DNA of 27,816 nt from Patescibacteria group bacterium (GCA_020428585.1 JAGQMP010000020.1:1-27816), one strand, 5' to 3'; counted from the stretch's first letter, positions 1 through 7,737 are shown. Numbers and translations: made by a program. Notes: generated by a model from the sequence alone, not told the origin.

Positions 1-663
1 GCTCAAATTGTCAGAACGATCCTGGGTACCGGAAATTTCGATTGGTCTGACACCCGATTGACGGCAGCGTCACTTGCTCTTTTTATCGTGTCGGTGGTCG
101 CGCAAAGCATTGTCCTTCTCTTGGTGAGAGCCTACTACGCATCAGGACGGACCTGGAAACCGCTATGGATTACGCTGACCTCGTCAGTATTAACGGTTGG
201 TTTGGCTTACGTATTTGTGTACCTTTATAATTTGTTACCAGAGGTTCAAAATTTCTTTGAAGTTTTATTGAGGATTAGCGATGTTCCAGGATCAAGCGTG
301 GTGATGCTTTCGCTTGCGTATTCGGTAGGTATGTTTGTGAATCTGATTCTTCTTTTGGCAGCGTTTAAACGAGACTTTCCATATCATGGAGGTTTTGGTA
401 TTCGGCGTAGCTTCAGACAATCATTTACTGGTTCGCTCTTGATGGGTTTGGTGGCTTACTTAACCTTACAATCAATCGAGCCCTACATTAACCAGGCTTC
501 AACCATTAGTGTCTTTATGCACGGGCTTGTCGCTGGGCTTGTAGGTATTATTACTGGTGTTCTTTTCTTGTGGTTGGTTCGAAACGAAGAAATCAGGATT
601 TTCACCCGTGCCATTCGAAGGAGGGTGTGGCGAGGACCTATTGTTCACGACAGCGGCATGTAA
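1..663 (+). CDS. murJ: MurJ lipid II flippase, C-terminal part (5' end outside window)
   Basis: The open frame runs from the first base to the TAA at 661-663, giving 220 residues, so the N-terminal half of the protein lies upstream. The entry segment (ILGTGNFDWSDTRLTAASLALF, residues 8-29) matches the conserved MurJ/MviN region before a late transmembrane helix. About five hydrophobic helices follow, near residues 22-44, 55-79, 98-120, 140-158 and 170-193, and the tail is basic and cytosolic. MurJ belongs to the MOP exporter superfamily and moves lipid II across the inner membrane for peptidoglycan synthesis. A terminator overlaps the stop codon, so this gene ends its transcript. The family call rests on remembered motif similarity. 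Confidence 0.88.
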   Translation, partial: AQIVRTILGTGNFDWSDTRLTAASLALFIVSVVAQSIVLLLVRAYYASGRTWKPLWITLTSSVLTVGLAYVFVYLYNLLPEVQNFFEVLLRISDVPGSSVVMLSLAYSVGMFVNLILLLAAFKRDFPYHGGFGIRRSFRQSFTGSLLMGLVAYLTLQSIEPYINQASTISVFMHGLVAGLVGIITGVLFLWLVRNEEIRIFTRAIRRRVWRGPIVHDSGM

Positions 664-691
664 AAACGAACCCTTCGCAGGTTCGTTTTTT
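663..691. terminator. Bidirectional terminator between murJ and the HhH gene
   Basis: A perfect 10-bp stem (AAAACGAACC at 663-672 with GGTTCGTTTT at 680-689) encloses a 7-base loop. T and A runs flank it, so it can end both convergent genes. The stop codons of both genes touch it. Confidence 0.85.
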
Positions 692-1196
692 AACGTCCAG
701 TGACGAGGATGTCTTGGTAAGCTTTCAATTCATCCCATTGGCCAGCAGCAGCCATCTTGGCCTGTTCTGACCAGGTACCTGGATTTGCCACAATACCGCT
801 ACGTTGAAGCATCGCTGATAAGTTGCTAGTCGGGGTTCCTGCGAGTTCACGCCAGGTGTAAATGCCGTTTTCGTTCAATACCTCATGTACCTTTGGTCCG
901 ATACCTTCGATGACTTCAAGGTCATCACGTGTCGAATAACGAGGGGCTACGGGAGTCTGATAACGAGGAGTCCGAACCAGGGTAGGTGATACGACTTCGG
1001 GTATATATTCTACGTAACCATAATTACGACGAAGACGTCGTCGTGATGGCACCGCTCGGTATCGATGAAAACGACGGAACCAATGTCCGTATCCTCGAAG
1101 GCCATAAATGGTCCACCCAACAGCTATTGCCGCAAGGAGAACAACCGCAAGAGATAGCGGGGTCATGGTGATAATTGTGGTAGTGAGCCAAGTCAT
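690..1196 (-). CDS. Membrane-anchored helix-hairpin-helix protein
   Basis: 168 residues. The N-terminus (about residues 10-33) is one hydrophobic helix. A basic Arg/Tyr-rich linker follows. A helix-hairpin-helix-like segment covers about residues 91-140, with the signature DLEVIEGIGPK followed by VLNENGIYTWRELA. This is the pattern of DUF4332-type and ribosomal L21-associated HhH domains, which bind DNA or protein non-specifically. The architecture suggests a protein tethered to the membrane with a cytosolic HhH domain; its function is unknown. A later Met (1166) could also serve as start, but the first ATG has a good upstream promoter. It is transcribed divergently from lepA across a 129-base gap. 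Confidence 0.75.
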   Translation of the reverse strand: MTWLTTTIITMTPLSLAVVLLAAIAVGWTIYGLRGYGHWFRRFHRYRAVPSRRRLRRNYGYVEYIPEVVSPTLVRTPRYQTPVAPRYSTRDDLEVIEGIGPKVHEVLNENGIYTWRELAGTPTSNLSAMLQRSGIVANPGTWSEQAKMAAAGQWDELKAYQDILVTGR

Positions 1197-1206
1197 ACAA
1201 TCATAA

Positions 1207-1234
1207 ATATTACTTATTATTTTATATTTGTAAA
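1207..1234 (-). promoter_or_regulatory. Promoter of the HhH gene
   Basis: On the minus strand, TTTACA (1229-1234), a 16-bp spacer and TAATAT (1207-1212), then 10 bases to the ATG. There is no Shine-Dalgarno. Confidence 0.5.
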
Positions 1235-1250
1235 CTATCTGTCAGAAATT

Positions 1251-1278
1251 ATTCTTACATTCGTACCAATTTAAGAAT
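1251..1278. promoter_or_regulatory. 28-base imperfect palindrome upstream of lepA (family member P1)
   Basis: The palindrome is centred at 1264.5, 61.5 bases before the lepA ATG. It has the form ATTCT-N3-ATTCGTAC-C-AAT-N3-AGAAT. It matches 21 of 28 positions with the palindrome at 8478-8505 and shares the same half-site layout. It is a candidate operator for a dimeric or tetrameric regulator. Confidence 0.55.
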
Positions 1279-1290
1279 AAAGATATTGGG

Positions 1291-1318
1291 TTTATAAATA
1301 AGAACTTTCTGGTAGGAT
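1291..1318 (+). promoter_or_regulatory. lepA promoter, predicted leaderless
   Basis: TTTATA (1291-1296), 16 bp, TAGGAT (1313-1318), then only 7 bases to the lepA ATG. The -35 is weak. The spacing puts the transcription start at or next to the start codon. Confidence 0.55.
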
Positions 1319-1325
1319 ACAGATC

Positions 1326-3119
1326 ATGAACCTTGCGAATATTCGTAACTTTTCGATCATTGCTCATATTGATCACGGAAAATCGACCTTGGCGGATCGC
1401 ATGCTTGAGATCACAAAAACCATTCCTGAACGCAGTATGCGGAATCAGGTCCTTGATTCTATGGAATTGGAACAAGAGCGTGGTATTACGATTAAAATGC
1501 AACCCGTCCGTATGGAGTACGACTACGACGGAACTACTTATGCACTGAATTTGATTGATACCCCTGGTCACATTGATTTTTCGTATGAAGTGTCACGAGC
1601 GCTGAAGGCGGTTGAAGGATCGATTCTGTTGGTTGATGCTACCCAGGGTGTTCAGGCCCAAACCTTTACCACGCTCGAAATGGCGCAGACAGCAGGTCTC
1701 ACGATTATCCCCGCCTTATCAAAGGTTGATTCACCACTCGCACGGGTTGATGAGGTGCGTGAAGAAGTCGCCACGCTTCTGGGTATTGATGAAGACGAGG
1801 TGATGTTGGTGTCAGGAAAAACAGGTGAAGGCGTCGCTGATCTTTTAGCTACGGTGATCGATCGAGTAAAATCACCGAAACCCACGGTACCCGGTACCGA
1901 CAGTTTTCGATCCTTAGTCTTTGATTTTGAATATTCGAACCACAAAGGGGTCATCATTTACGTCCGTGTTGTTGATGGATCAGTTAAAAAAGGTGACCAA
2001 TTAGTGTTTGGTACCTCGGGGCGAAAATTTTTTGCGCTCGAGGTCGGGGTCTTTAAACCGGATGCGCGACCTCGTGATGGATTATCTGCTGGCGAGATTG
2101 GCTATATTGTAACCGGTATCAAAGAAGCCAAGGTTGCGCAGGTAGGAGATACGGTGACCCTTTTGAAAAAACCGCTTGAAACCTTACCGGGATACCAGGA
2201 ACCGTCCCCGGTCGTGTGGGCCTCGGTCTATCCAGAATCGACCGATGATTTTGATTTATTGCGGCTCGCCCTTGGTAAATTGCAGCTTTCTGATTCGTCA
2301 CTGTCCTACGAAGAAGAAGTATCAGGAACCTTGGGCCGAGGATTTCGCATTGGATGTTTAGGAATGCTCCACCTTGAAATCATTACCGAACGATTACGGC
2401 GTGAATTCCAGCTTGACCTTGTAGTGACGATGCCATCGGTGACCTACGAGGTTATGAAAAAAAATGAAGAAATGGTGACCGTGTATTCAGCAGCACTCTT
2501 TCCTGAACACGGGGACGTGGCCATGGTTGAAGAACCTTGGGTTGAGGTCAAGATCATCAGCCCCTCAGACTACCTTGGTAATATCATGAGCCTTCTCTAT
2601 GAACATGAGGGAGAGACCACTGATACGACGACCTTTAGCGATGGACGTACCCAAATGACCGTCGTGATGCCACTACGTGAACTGATGCGGAATTTCTTTG
2701 ATGAATTGAAATCAGTTTCGTCGGGTTATGCCTCGATTTCGTATGAGATCAAGGAAATGCGCACGGCCGATGTCACCCGCATGGATATTTTGGTTGCCGA
2801 GGAATCGGTACCTGCTTTTGCGCGTATTATTTCAAGTCGACGTATCCAAGAAGAAGCAGAAAAAGCAGTCGAGAAATTATATGAAGCCCTGCCGCGACAA
2901 ATGTTCGTCGTAAAAATCCAAGCACGAGTAAATGGCCGGATTGTAGCCTCCCGTCGTCTGTCAGCCTTGAAAAAAGATGTCACGGCGAAACTCTACGGAG
3001 GAGACATCACCCGTAAAATGAAGCTGCGCGAAAAGCAAAAGAAGGGAAAGAAAAAAATGGCCGAGATGGGCCGGGTCAATATCTCGCACGATGTGTTCCT
3101 GAAGATGATGAAGAAATAA
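1326..3119 (+). CDS. lepA: Elongation factor 4 (LepA) translational GTPase
   Basis: 597 residues, the usual LepA length. LepA is a ribosome-binding GTPase that can back-translocate ribosomes and aids initiation or 30S assembly. Visible motifs: G1 AHIDHGKST (13-21), the RGIT switch region (52-55), G3 DTPGH (78-82), a G4 that reads SKVD (132-135) instead of NKxD, and a G5-like SGKTGEGV. EF-G-like domains follow, and the family-specific basic C-terminal domain contains RKMKLREKQKKGKKKM. The start is the first ATG, 7 bases after a -10 element, with no Shine-Dalgarno. The gene is monocistronic and ends at a strong hairpin. Confidence 0.97.
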   Translation: MNLANIRNFSIIAHIDHGKSTLADRMLEITKTIPERSMRNQVLDSMELEQERGITIKMQPVRMEYDYDGTTYALNLIDTPGHIDFSYEVSRALKAVEGSILLVDATQGVQAQTFTTLEMAQTAGLTIIPALSKVDSPLARVDEVREEVATLLGIDEDEVMLVSGKTGEGVADLLATVIDRVKSPKPTVPGTDSFRSLVFDFEYSNHKGVIIYVRVVDGSVKKGDQLVFGTSGRKFFALEVGVFKPDARPRDGLSAGEIGYIVTGIKEAKVAQVGDTVTLLKKPLETLPGYQEPSPVVWASVYPESTDDFDLLRLALGKLQLSDSSLSYEEEVSGTLGRGFRIGCLGMLHLEIITERLRREFQLDLVVTMPSVTYEVMKKNEEMVTVYSAALFPEHGDVAMVEEPWVEVKIISPSDYLGNIMSLLYEHEGETTDTTTFSDGRTQMTVVMPLRELMRNFFDELKSVSSGYASISYEIKEMRTADVTRMDILVAEESVPAFARIISSRRIQEEAEKAVEKLYEALPRQMFVVKIQARVNGRIVASRRLSALKKDVTAKLYGGDITRKMKLREKQKKGKKKMAEMGRVNISHDVFLKMMKK

Positions 3120-3120
3120 A

Positions 3121-3147
3121 AAACCCACCAGAGTATGGTGGGTTTTT
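3121..3147. terminator. lepA terminator, shared with the convergent gene
   Basis: A 10-bp stem, AAACCCACCA (3121-3130) with TGGTGGGTTT (3136-3145), has a GAGTA loop. A T run follows, and an A run on the left makes it usable from both sides. Confidence 0.88.
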
Positions 3148-3150
3148 ATA

Positions 3151-3513
3151 TTAGGGCCCTATTGAGATATTTAATAAGGCTGGTCTTTGGAAAGTCCCAA
3201 GGGGACCATATCTCCAAATGGGTCTGTAGTAATTCCCAGGATTCCAGTACCCTCGAATTATTTCGGCCTCAGTATTCCAATATTCGTTCAAGTAACCGGC
3301 CGGATATACCCGACGTACCGGCACCCGTTGATAGGGTCTTAGGTAGGTCTGAATTGGATAGGTATTGTAATAAACAGGTTGTTGAATTGGATTGTTGTAA
3401 TAGTTATTTACAACAGTAGAGCAGGGCCTATTTGAAACCCCATTGAGGGGGTGAATTTGTGCCCAGGTAGGTACGGCACAAGCTAGGATCAATAAGATTA
3501 CAATTGTTTTCAT
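3151..3513 (-). CDS. Small secreted Tyr/Pro/Asn-rich protein, unknown function
   Basis: 120 residues. Residues 1-19 form a clear Sec signal peptide with cleavage after TWA or WAQ. The mature part is low in charge and very rich in Tyr, Pro, Asn and Arg, with repeated YY/NP/YP motifs around residues 35-75. It has one Cys after the signal. I do not recognise a family. The composition suggests an extracellular, possibly adhesive or assembling, protein. No Shine-Dalgarno is present; the leader contains CTAAAACCCTAACAA just before the ATG. The stop codon abuts the lepA terminator, which it shares. Confidence 0.62.
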   Translation of the reverse strand: MKTIVILLILACAVPTWAQIHPLNGVSNRPCSTVVNNYYNNPIQQPVYYNTYPIQTYLRPYQRVPVRRVYPAGYLNEYWNTEAEIIRGYWNPGNYYRPIWRYGPLGTFQRPALLNISIGP

Positions 3514-3594
3514 TTGTTAGGGTTTTAGATTTGCCTTTATATTTACATATTTTATAAATATATCAAGTATCTAACTGAAGGGTGGCGAGCGTGA

Positions 3595-3600
3595 TAGGAT
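3595..3600 (+). promoter_or_regulatory. -10 element of the GH3 gene, predicted leaderless
   Basis: TAGGAT lies 7 bases before the ATG, the same hexamer and spacing as at lepA. I see no good -35. Confidence 0.4.
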
Positions 3601-3607
3601 AAACGTT

Positions 3608-5128
3608 ATGAAGAAAGTCGTTGAAACTTCAATGAAAACCTACTTTAAACTGCGTTCATACCGCATTGATCTGATGAAGAAAACCGCAGTCGAGTCACAG
3701 GACCTTCTCTTGGTTGAATTGCTCCAGGCTGCCACAGCCACTGAATTTGGACGAGATCACGATTTTGAACACATTAGCTCATACGAAGACTTCAATACCA
3801 AGGTGCCAATAACCTCGTATGAAGACCTTGAACCCTCTATTCGGCGTATTATGGCAGGGGAGCAGGATGTTTTGTGGCCTGGGGTTATTCATAATTTTTC
3901 AAAATCATCAGGTACGACGAATGACATTAGTAAATATCTACCAGTATCGCACGAATCCTTGTATGGCAATAACTACCAGGCAGGTCGAGATCTCTATACG
4001 ATTATCTTTAGTTCCTACCCAGATATAAAAATTTTTGAAAACTACGGGTCAGTGCTTTCATTAGGTGGAAGTTTTGTTTTAACTGAGGATGGTGCCAAGG
4101 TCGGAGACGTGTCGGCCATCATCATGTCTGAATTGCCGCGTTGGGCTGAACGCCATCGAGAACCATCAATTGATATTGCGTTATTACCAGATTGGAAGAG
4201 TAAAATCCCAGCGATCATAGAAGAAACCATTGGTAAAAATATTACTCATTTATCAGGAGTACCAACTTGGTTTGTATCGTTATTTGAGGAATTACGAAAA
4301 GAAAAGCCTTATCAGAATCTTCGTGAGGTATGGCCGAATCTCGAATTGTTTATCCATGGGGCCGTTGCCTTCACACCATATCGATCAATCTTTGAAACTT
4401 TGCTACCGTTTGATGATATGAAATACGTCGAGGTATACAATGCCTCGGAAGGATTTTTTGCTATTCAGGACGATCCTTTGAAACCTGGCGAGATGTTGCT
4501 ATTGACCGATCATGGGATTTTCTATGAATTTGTCCCTATGGATGATTACGGATCTGAACACCCAGCATCGATTTCTTTGCATGGTGTCGAGGTTGGTGTG
4601 AACTACGCCATGATTATTACGACGTCCGCTGGGTTATGGCGCTATGACCTTGGCGATACCGTCATGTTTACGTCGACTGATCCGTATCGGATTAAAATCA
4701 CCGGCCGAACCAAACATTTCATCAACGTCTTTGGTGAAGAATTAATGGTAGGGAATGCGGACGAGGCTATTGCCCGCGTTAGCGCCGAGACGGGTGCGGT
4801 CGTCAGCCACTACACCGCAGGACCGATTTTCATGAACGATCAAGGAAGAGGGGGTCACGAATGGGTGATCGAGTTTACCAAGGTGCCAGCTGATGTTGAT
4901 GCTTTTACGCGCCTTCTTGATGAGACCTTGCGATCCCTTAATTCTGATTATGATGCTAAACGTCAGGATGATATTGCATTACAGATTTTGAAACTCAATA
5001 TCGTTCCAGAGGGAACCTTCATGTCGTGGATGGAATCACGGGGTAAATTAGGTGGCCAGCACAAGGTGCCGCGGCTTTCAAACAAACGAGATTACATCGA
5101 ACAATTGTTAGATCTGGCAAAAAAATAG
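3608..5128 (+). CDS. GH3-family acyl-adenylating enzyme
   Basis: 506 residues. GH3 proteins belong to the ANL superfamily: they adenylate a carboxylic acid and, in plants, transfer the acyl group to an amino acid. Family features are the ATP-binding loop KSSGTT (99-104), an NASEG segment matching the A4-like motif, YDLGD matching the A5-like motif, and the bacterial GH3 signature GRTKHFINVFGEEL. The protein is full length for the bacterial family and looks intact. Substrates cannot be read from the sequence. The gene is monocistronic, with its own -10 and no Shine-Dalgarno. Neighbours give no pathway hint. Confidence 0.88.
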   Translation: MKKVVETSMKTYFKLRSYRIDLMKKTAVESQDLLLVELLQAATATEFGRDHDFEHISSYEDFNTKVPITSYEDLEPSIRRIMAGEQDVLWPGVIHNFSKSSGTTNDISKYLPVSHESLYGNNYQAGRDLYTIIFSSYPDIKIFENYGSVLSLGGSFVLTEDGAKVGDVSAIIMSELPRWAERHREPSIDIALLPDWKSKIPAIIEETIGKNITHLSGVPTWFVSLFEELRKEKPYQNLREVWPNLELFIHGAVAFTPYRSIFETLLPFDDMKYVEVYNASEGFFAIQDDPLKPGEMLLLTDHGIFYEFVPMDDYGSEHPASISLHGVEVGVNYAMIITTSAGLWRYDLGDTVMFTSTDPYRIKITGRTKHFINVFGEELMVGNADEAIARVSAETGAVVSHYTAGPIFMNDQGRGGHEWVIEFTKVPADVDAFTRLLDETLRSLNSDYDAKRQDDIALQILKLNIVPEGTFMSWMESRGKLGGQHKVPRLSNKRDYIEQLLDLAKK

Positions 5129-5145
5129 CCCGCACAGAGTGCGGG
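5129..5145 (-). terminator. Terminator of the 44-residue minus-strand gene
   Basis: A 7-bp GC-rich stem (CCCGCAC with GTGCGGG) has a 3-base loop. The T run lies on the minus-strand side, so the hairpin terminates leftward transcription. On the plus strand it has no T run. Confidence 0.75.
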
Positions 5146-5153
5146 GTAACGGT

Positions 5154-5288
5154 TTATGGAGTAGTATTGTCACCTCTTCCTAAACGTTTTTGATTAGCCA
5201 TCAATAGGCGATTGTTTTCTTGGATGGAGGTTGGCTTTTTGTTTAAGAAATTTGGGATTTTAAACAGAATTAGTATTCCTTTTTTCAT
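5154..5288 (-). CDS. Small 44-residue ORF or small RNA gene
   Basis: The ORF starts MKKGILILFKIPNFL and ends GRGDNTTP. It is lysine-rich with a short hydrophobic start, and has no known family. It is supported by context: a strong promoter (TTGACA-16-TAACAT) lies upstream and a good minus-strand terminator sits just past the stop codon. The transcript would be about 190-200 bases. There is no Shine-Dalgarno; the leader of about 30 bases is A/T-rich. Because coding signal is weak in so short a frame, a regulatory RNA is an equal possibility. Confidence 0.45.
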   Translation of the reverse strand: MKKGILILFKIPNFLNKKPTSIQENNRLLMANQKRLGRGDNTTP

Positions 5289-5325
5289 GAAAAAATAATT
5301 TGGTTAGACAATGGTTCTTTCATCT

Positions 5326-5353
5326 ATGTTAGCCAAAACATTGTGTTTGTCAA
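5326..5353 (-). promoter_or_regulatory. Promoter of the small gene at 5154-5288
   Basis: On the minus strand, TTGACA (5348-5353), a 16-bp spacer and TAACAT (5326-5331). The -35 is perfect consensus. Confidence 0.65.
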
Positions 5354-5371
5354 AAAACTAGCCATTTCAGA

Positions 5372-6442
5372 CTAGTCTTCTTGGGGTTTATCAAGGAGGT
5401 TCGCGGTCAGTTCCGGCGAAGCCCCGGTGATTTTAGTGATGTCTTTATCGATTTTACCTAGTTCCTTGGATGCGCGGTTGTAATGGTTTACCGTGGTGCC
5501 GAGGGTGTTGCCGACCTTGTCAAAGGCTTCGGCATAGACGGCGAGGTGACGGCCTAGTTTCTCGACATTTTTTTGAATCTCAACCGCTGATTGTTCAATT
5601 TGAAAGGCCTTGAACCCATACAACACCGATTGCAGGTACGCACTGAATGTTGTCGGAGATACGATCACCACCTTTTTATCATGGTAGGCGTAATCAATCA
5701 GGCTGCGGGTATTTGCCTTGACCGCGCCAACCTCGTTCACCAAAAGGTCATAGTAGATTCCCTCGGCAGGAATAAACATAAATGCAAAGGGGAGGGTGCC
5801 CTCGTCAGGGCGAACGTACTGCGCGGTTTCGTCTATACGTTTTTTGAGATCAGTTTTAAATGCTTTTTCTAGTTCAACACGTTTCTCATCATCAGTTTCA
5901 TCGACCAGCCGGCGATAATTATCCAGCGAGAATTTCGCATCAACAGGAATCAGTTTATCGTCTTGCACCTTGATCACCGCATCGACAATTTTCCCGTCTT
6001 TGAATCCGTACTGCATCTGGTATCCGGTTGGAGGCAGAATGTTCGACAGGATGAGTTCCAATCCCATTTCACCCAGGTTCCCGCGGGTTTTCTGATTCTT
6101 CAAGACTTTCTCAAGGTCTGATAACTGCCCAGCAAGGTCAAAGACCTGTTTGTTCATTTCTTTGGTTTCGGTGATTTCCTTAGTCACATTCACCAGGTTT
6201 TGCGACATTTGTTCGTTGATGCGCTGAATCAATTTCTGTGATTCCGAAAATTGGTTTCGCACGGCTTCGGAGATGTCTTTCTGTGACCCATTCAGGCGAT
6301 CCTGCAAGGCGTTCATATTCTGAACCAAGATCTGCATCGCGTTTGAATCCTCGGCAGGTTTTTTGTTTTTTCGGACTTCGGTGATGAGCCAGATCAGAAG
6401 GGTGATAATTCCAATCCCAATGATGAGTAATATGGTGTTCAT
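5372..6442 (-). CDS. rmuC: RmuC-family DNA recombination protein
   Basis: 356 residues. The N-terminus has a transmembrane helix (about 3-20). A long coiled coil follows (about 35-115). The RmuC nuclease-like domain covers about 120-320, with family segments RGNLGEMGLELILSNILP, IPVDAKFSLDNYRRLV and ADEGTLPFAFMFIPAEGIY-like text. RmuC limits inversion and rearrangement at short inverted repeats; the core resembles restriction-type nucleases, with the D-A-K motif visible in PVDAKF. The start is the ATG 6 bases after an extended -10, so a leaderless mRNA is likely. The 3' side is free of close neighbours. Confidence 0.9.
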   Translation of the reverse strand: MNTILLIIGIGIITLLIWLITEVRKNKKPAEDSNAMQILVQNMNALQDRLNGSQKDISEAVRNQFSESQKLIQRINEQMSQNLVNVTKEITETKEMNKQVFDLAGQLSDLEKVLKNQKTRGNLGEMGLELILSNILPPTGYQMQYGFKDGKIVDAVIKVQDDKLIPVDAKFSLDNYRRLVDETDDEKRVELEKAFKTDLKKRIDETAQYVRPDEGTLPFAFMFIPAEGIYYDLLVNEVGAVKANTRSLIDYAYHDKKVVIVSPTTFSAYLQSVLYGFKAFQIEQSAVEIQKNVEKLGRHLAVYAEAFDKVGNTLGTTVNHYNRASKELGKIDKDITKITGASPELTANLLDKPQED

Positions 6443-6448
6443 AATGCC

Positions 6449-6454
6449 ATTGTA
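6449..6454 (-). promoter_or_regulatory. rmuC extended -10, predicted leaderless
   Basis: On the minus strand TGC-TACAAT, then 6 bases to the ATG. The -35 is not convincing. Confidence 0.5.
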
Positions 6455-6480
6455 GCATTTTAAAATAGAGAAATAAAAAA

Positions 6481-6503
6481 CCTTGGATATCTGATATCCA
6501 AGG
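6481..6503 (-). terminator. Terminator of the lipoprotein gene
   Basis: A perfect 10-bp stem (CCTTGGATAT with ATATCCAAGG) has a 3-base loop. On the minus strand a run of Ts follows. Confidence 0.85.
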
Positions 6504-6511
6504 CTAAGTAT

Positions 6512-6832
6512 TCACCATCCATAATCCTCATTAAGGTTATAGTAGATGTAATGATTACTATTATCATTCTCTCGAACAAAGAAACCTTCACTGCCGATCT
6601 CTATTCCTTCATTCAAAAAAATGTTCTTTTCAATATTCCTAATTCCGTAAATTTGGGTATTGTTGTTAACCAGCTCGTATCTTAACGATACATAGTCGGA
6701 GTCGTTAAAGTCCTTCCAAAAATTTATTTCAACTACTTTCATATCAACGATTTTTGGCAATCCTGTTTCCTCAGTTGATTTATTACAAGAAAAGAGTGAT
6801 AGGCTGAGAATGATAATTATTAAATTTTTCAT
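6512..6832 (-). CDS. Small putative lipoprotein, unknown function
   Basis: 106 residues from the ATG at 6832. Residues 1-17 form a lipoprotein signal with lipobox LSLFSC (Cys17), so it should be anchored to the outer face of the membrane. The mature domain (about 90 residues) is acidic and Asn/Tyr-rich with alternating beta-like segments. I know no family. A longer frame opens at 6874, but that would bury the signal peptide, so the ATG at 6832 is preferred. It has a perfect consensus promoter, a structured leader and its own terminator. Its base composition is clearly more AT-rich than rmuC or the exonuclease beside it. Confidence 0.68.
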   Translation of the reverse strand: MKNLIIIILSLSLFSCNKSTEETGLPKIVDMKVVEINFWKDFNDSDYVSLRYELVNNNTQIYGIRNIEKNIFLNEGIEIGSEGFFVRENDNSNHYIYYNLNEDYGW

Positions 6833-6840
6833 GGTAATGA

Positions 6841-6893
6841 GTTTTAAGGTTACAGCTACTAACAAATATTGCATGCAACTGAAACCTTAAAAC
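6841..6893 (-). promoter_or_regulatory. 5'-end hairpin in the lipoprotein mRNA leader
   Basis: Arms 6841-6855 and 6879-6893 pair over 15 positions with one mismatch. The loop contains the 10-base palindrome TTGCATGCAA (6869-6878). The predicted transcript would begin within a few bases of the hairpin, and the arm ends 8 bases before the ATG. Confidence 0.55.
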
Positions 6894-6902
6894 TTTAATA
6901 AA

Positions 6903-6931
6903 ATTATATACTATTATAATAATAATGTCAA
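6903..6931 (-). promoter_or_regulatory. Perfect consensus sigma-70 promoter of the lipoprotein gene
   Basis: On the minus strand, TTGACA (6926-6931), a 17-bp spacer and TATAAT (6903-6908). The leader to the ATG is about 64 bases. Confidence 0.75.
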
Positions 6932-6941
6932 GTATAATAGA

Positions 6942-7003
6942 CCCTCAATCAAGTTGAGGGCTGAATTAAAAATAGGCTACTTTATAGTCTATTTTTAATT
7001 CAG
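6942..7003 (-). terminator. Double hairpin ending the exonuclease gene
   Basis: The first hairpin is a perfect 15-bp stem (6961-6975 with 6989-7003) that overlaps the exonuclease stop codon. The second is CCCTCAA (6942-6948) with TTGAGGG (6954-6960), followed on the minus strand by TCTATTAT. The T run is poor, so the first may act in mRNA stability. Confidence 0.55.
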
Positions 7004-7717
7004 ATGCAGGTAGTGTTTTAGGGTGTGTAGCCAATTCTCATCTGGCACCTCTTCTTTTTCTTTCTCACCCAAGAGCCAGCGCAGGTATCCAGGATCCGTT
7101 TCAGCGACGTCTTCTAATTTTTGTCCAGCATATTTGCCAAATTTGATGCTGCGGTAGAGGGTCGGTTTTTTTGACTCCTCGATCATCCAATCGATGGCGT
7201 TGTCTTGGGAGATTCCTTTTTCATCAACAATCTTTTTGAGTAATCGGTAAAATAATTGTTCAAGCACCAAAATATCACCCCAGGCGTCGTGGGCGGTAGC
7301 CTTTACCTCGATTCCTAATAAGTAGCGCAGGTATTGCAATGCATAGGATTCAATTTTCTCATTCGGGTCGAGCGCACGTGCAATCTTCAAGGTGTCAATC
7401 ACCGGGCCAACGTGGAGACCTTCTTTTTCGATCATTCCGATATCAAAGGGCGCGTTGTGTGCTATGAAGACGTGATCTTTGGCAAAGCGATTTTTTAAAT
7501 CCTCAAAAGCAGGGCTGCCGATAAATCGTGGTTTCCCTTCGATCATGCTTTCGGTGATGTGGTGGGTTGCCATCGCGCCGATGTCGATCTTGCGATCGGT
7601 ACTGTAGAGTTCATCCACATCCGTTCCGTCGGTGGTTCGATACCCAACCTGGATCAGACGATCGTCAGGCCCCGCGCCGGTGGTTTCGGTGTCGATAAAG
7701 ATGAGCGTGTATTTCAT
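6995..7717 (-). CDS. ExoX-like DEDDh 3'-5' exonuclease
   Basis: 240 residues from the ATG at 7717. This is a DnaQ-fold exonuclease with all three catalytic motifs: ExoI IDTETTG (residues 8-14, D9 and E11), ExoII HNAPFD (about 107-112) and ExoIII HDAWGD (about 158-163). The C-terminal segment FGKYAGQKLEDVAETD is the short domain found in exodeoxyribonuclease X and similar proteins. It probably degrades DNA 3' to 5' in repair. A longer frame starts at 7783, but it runs through the promoter and a candidate repeat. The chosen ATG lies 6 bases after TGC-TATAAT. It could instead be an RNase-T-like or polymerase-III-epsilon-like enzyme, but the C-terminal domain favours ExoX. Confidence 0.88.
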   Translation of the reverse strand: MKYTLIFIDTETTGAGPDDRLIQVGYRTTDGTDVDELYSTDRKIDIGAMATHHITESMIEGKPRFIGSPAFEDLKNRFAKDHVFIAHNAPFDIGMIEKEGLHVGPVIDTLKIARALDPNEKIESYALQYLRYLLGIEVKATAHDAWGDILVLEQLFYRLLKKIVDEKGISQDNAIDWMIEESKKPTLYRSIKFGKYAGQKLEDVAETDPGYLRWLLGEKEKEEVPDENWLHTLKHYLHLN

Positions 7718-7723
7718 AATTAA

Positions 7724-7732
7724 ATTATAGCA
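7724..7732 (-). promoter_or_regulatory. Extended -10 of the exonuclease gene, predicted leaderless
   Basis: On the minus strand TGC-TATAAT, then 6 bases to the ATG. The -10 is perfect consensus. The -35 region falls in the candidate repeat next door. Confidence 0.6.
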
Positions 7733-7737
7733 AAATA

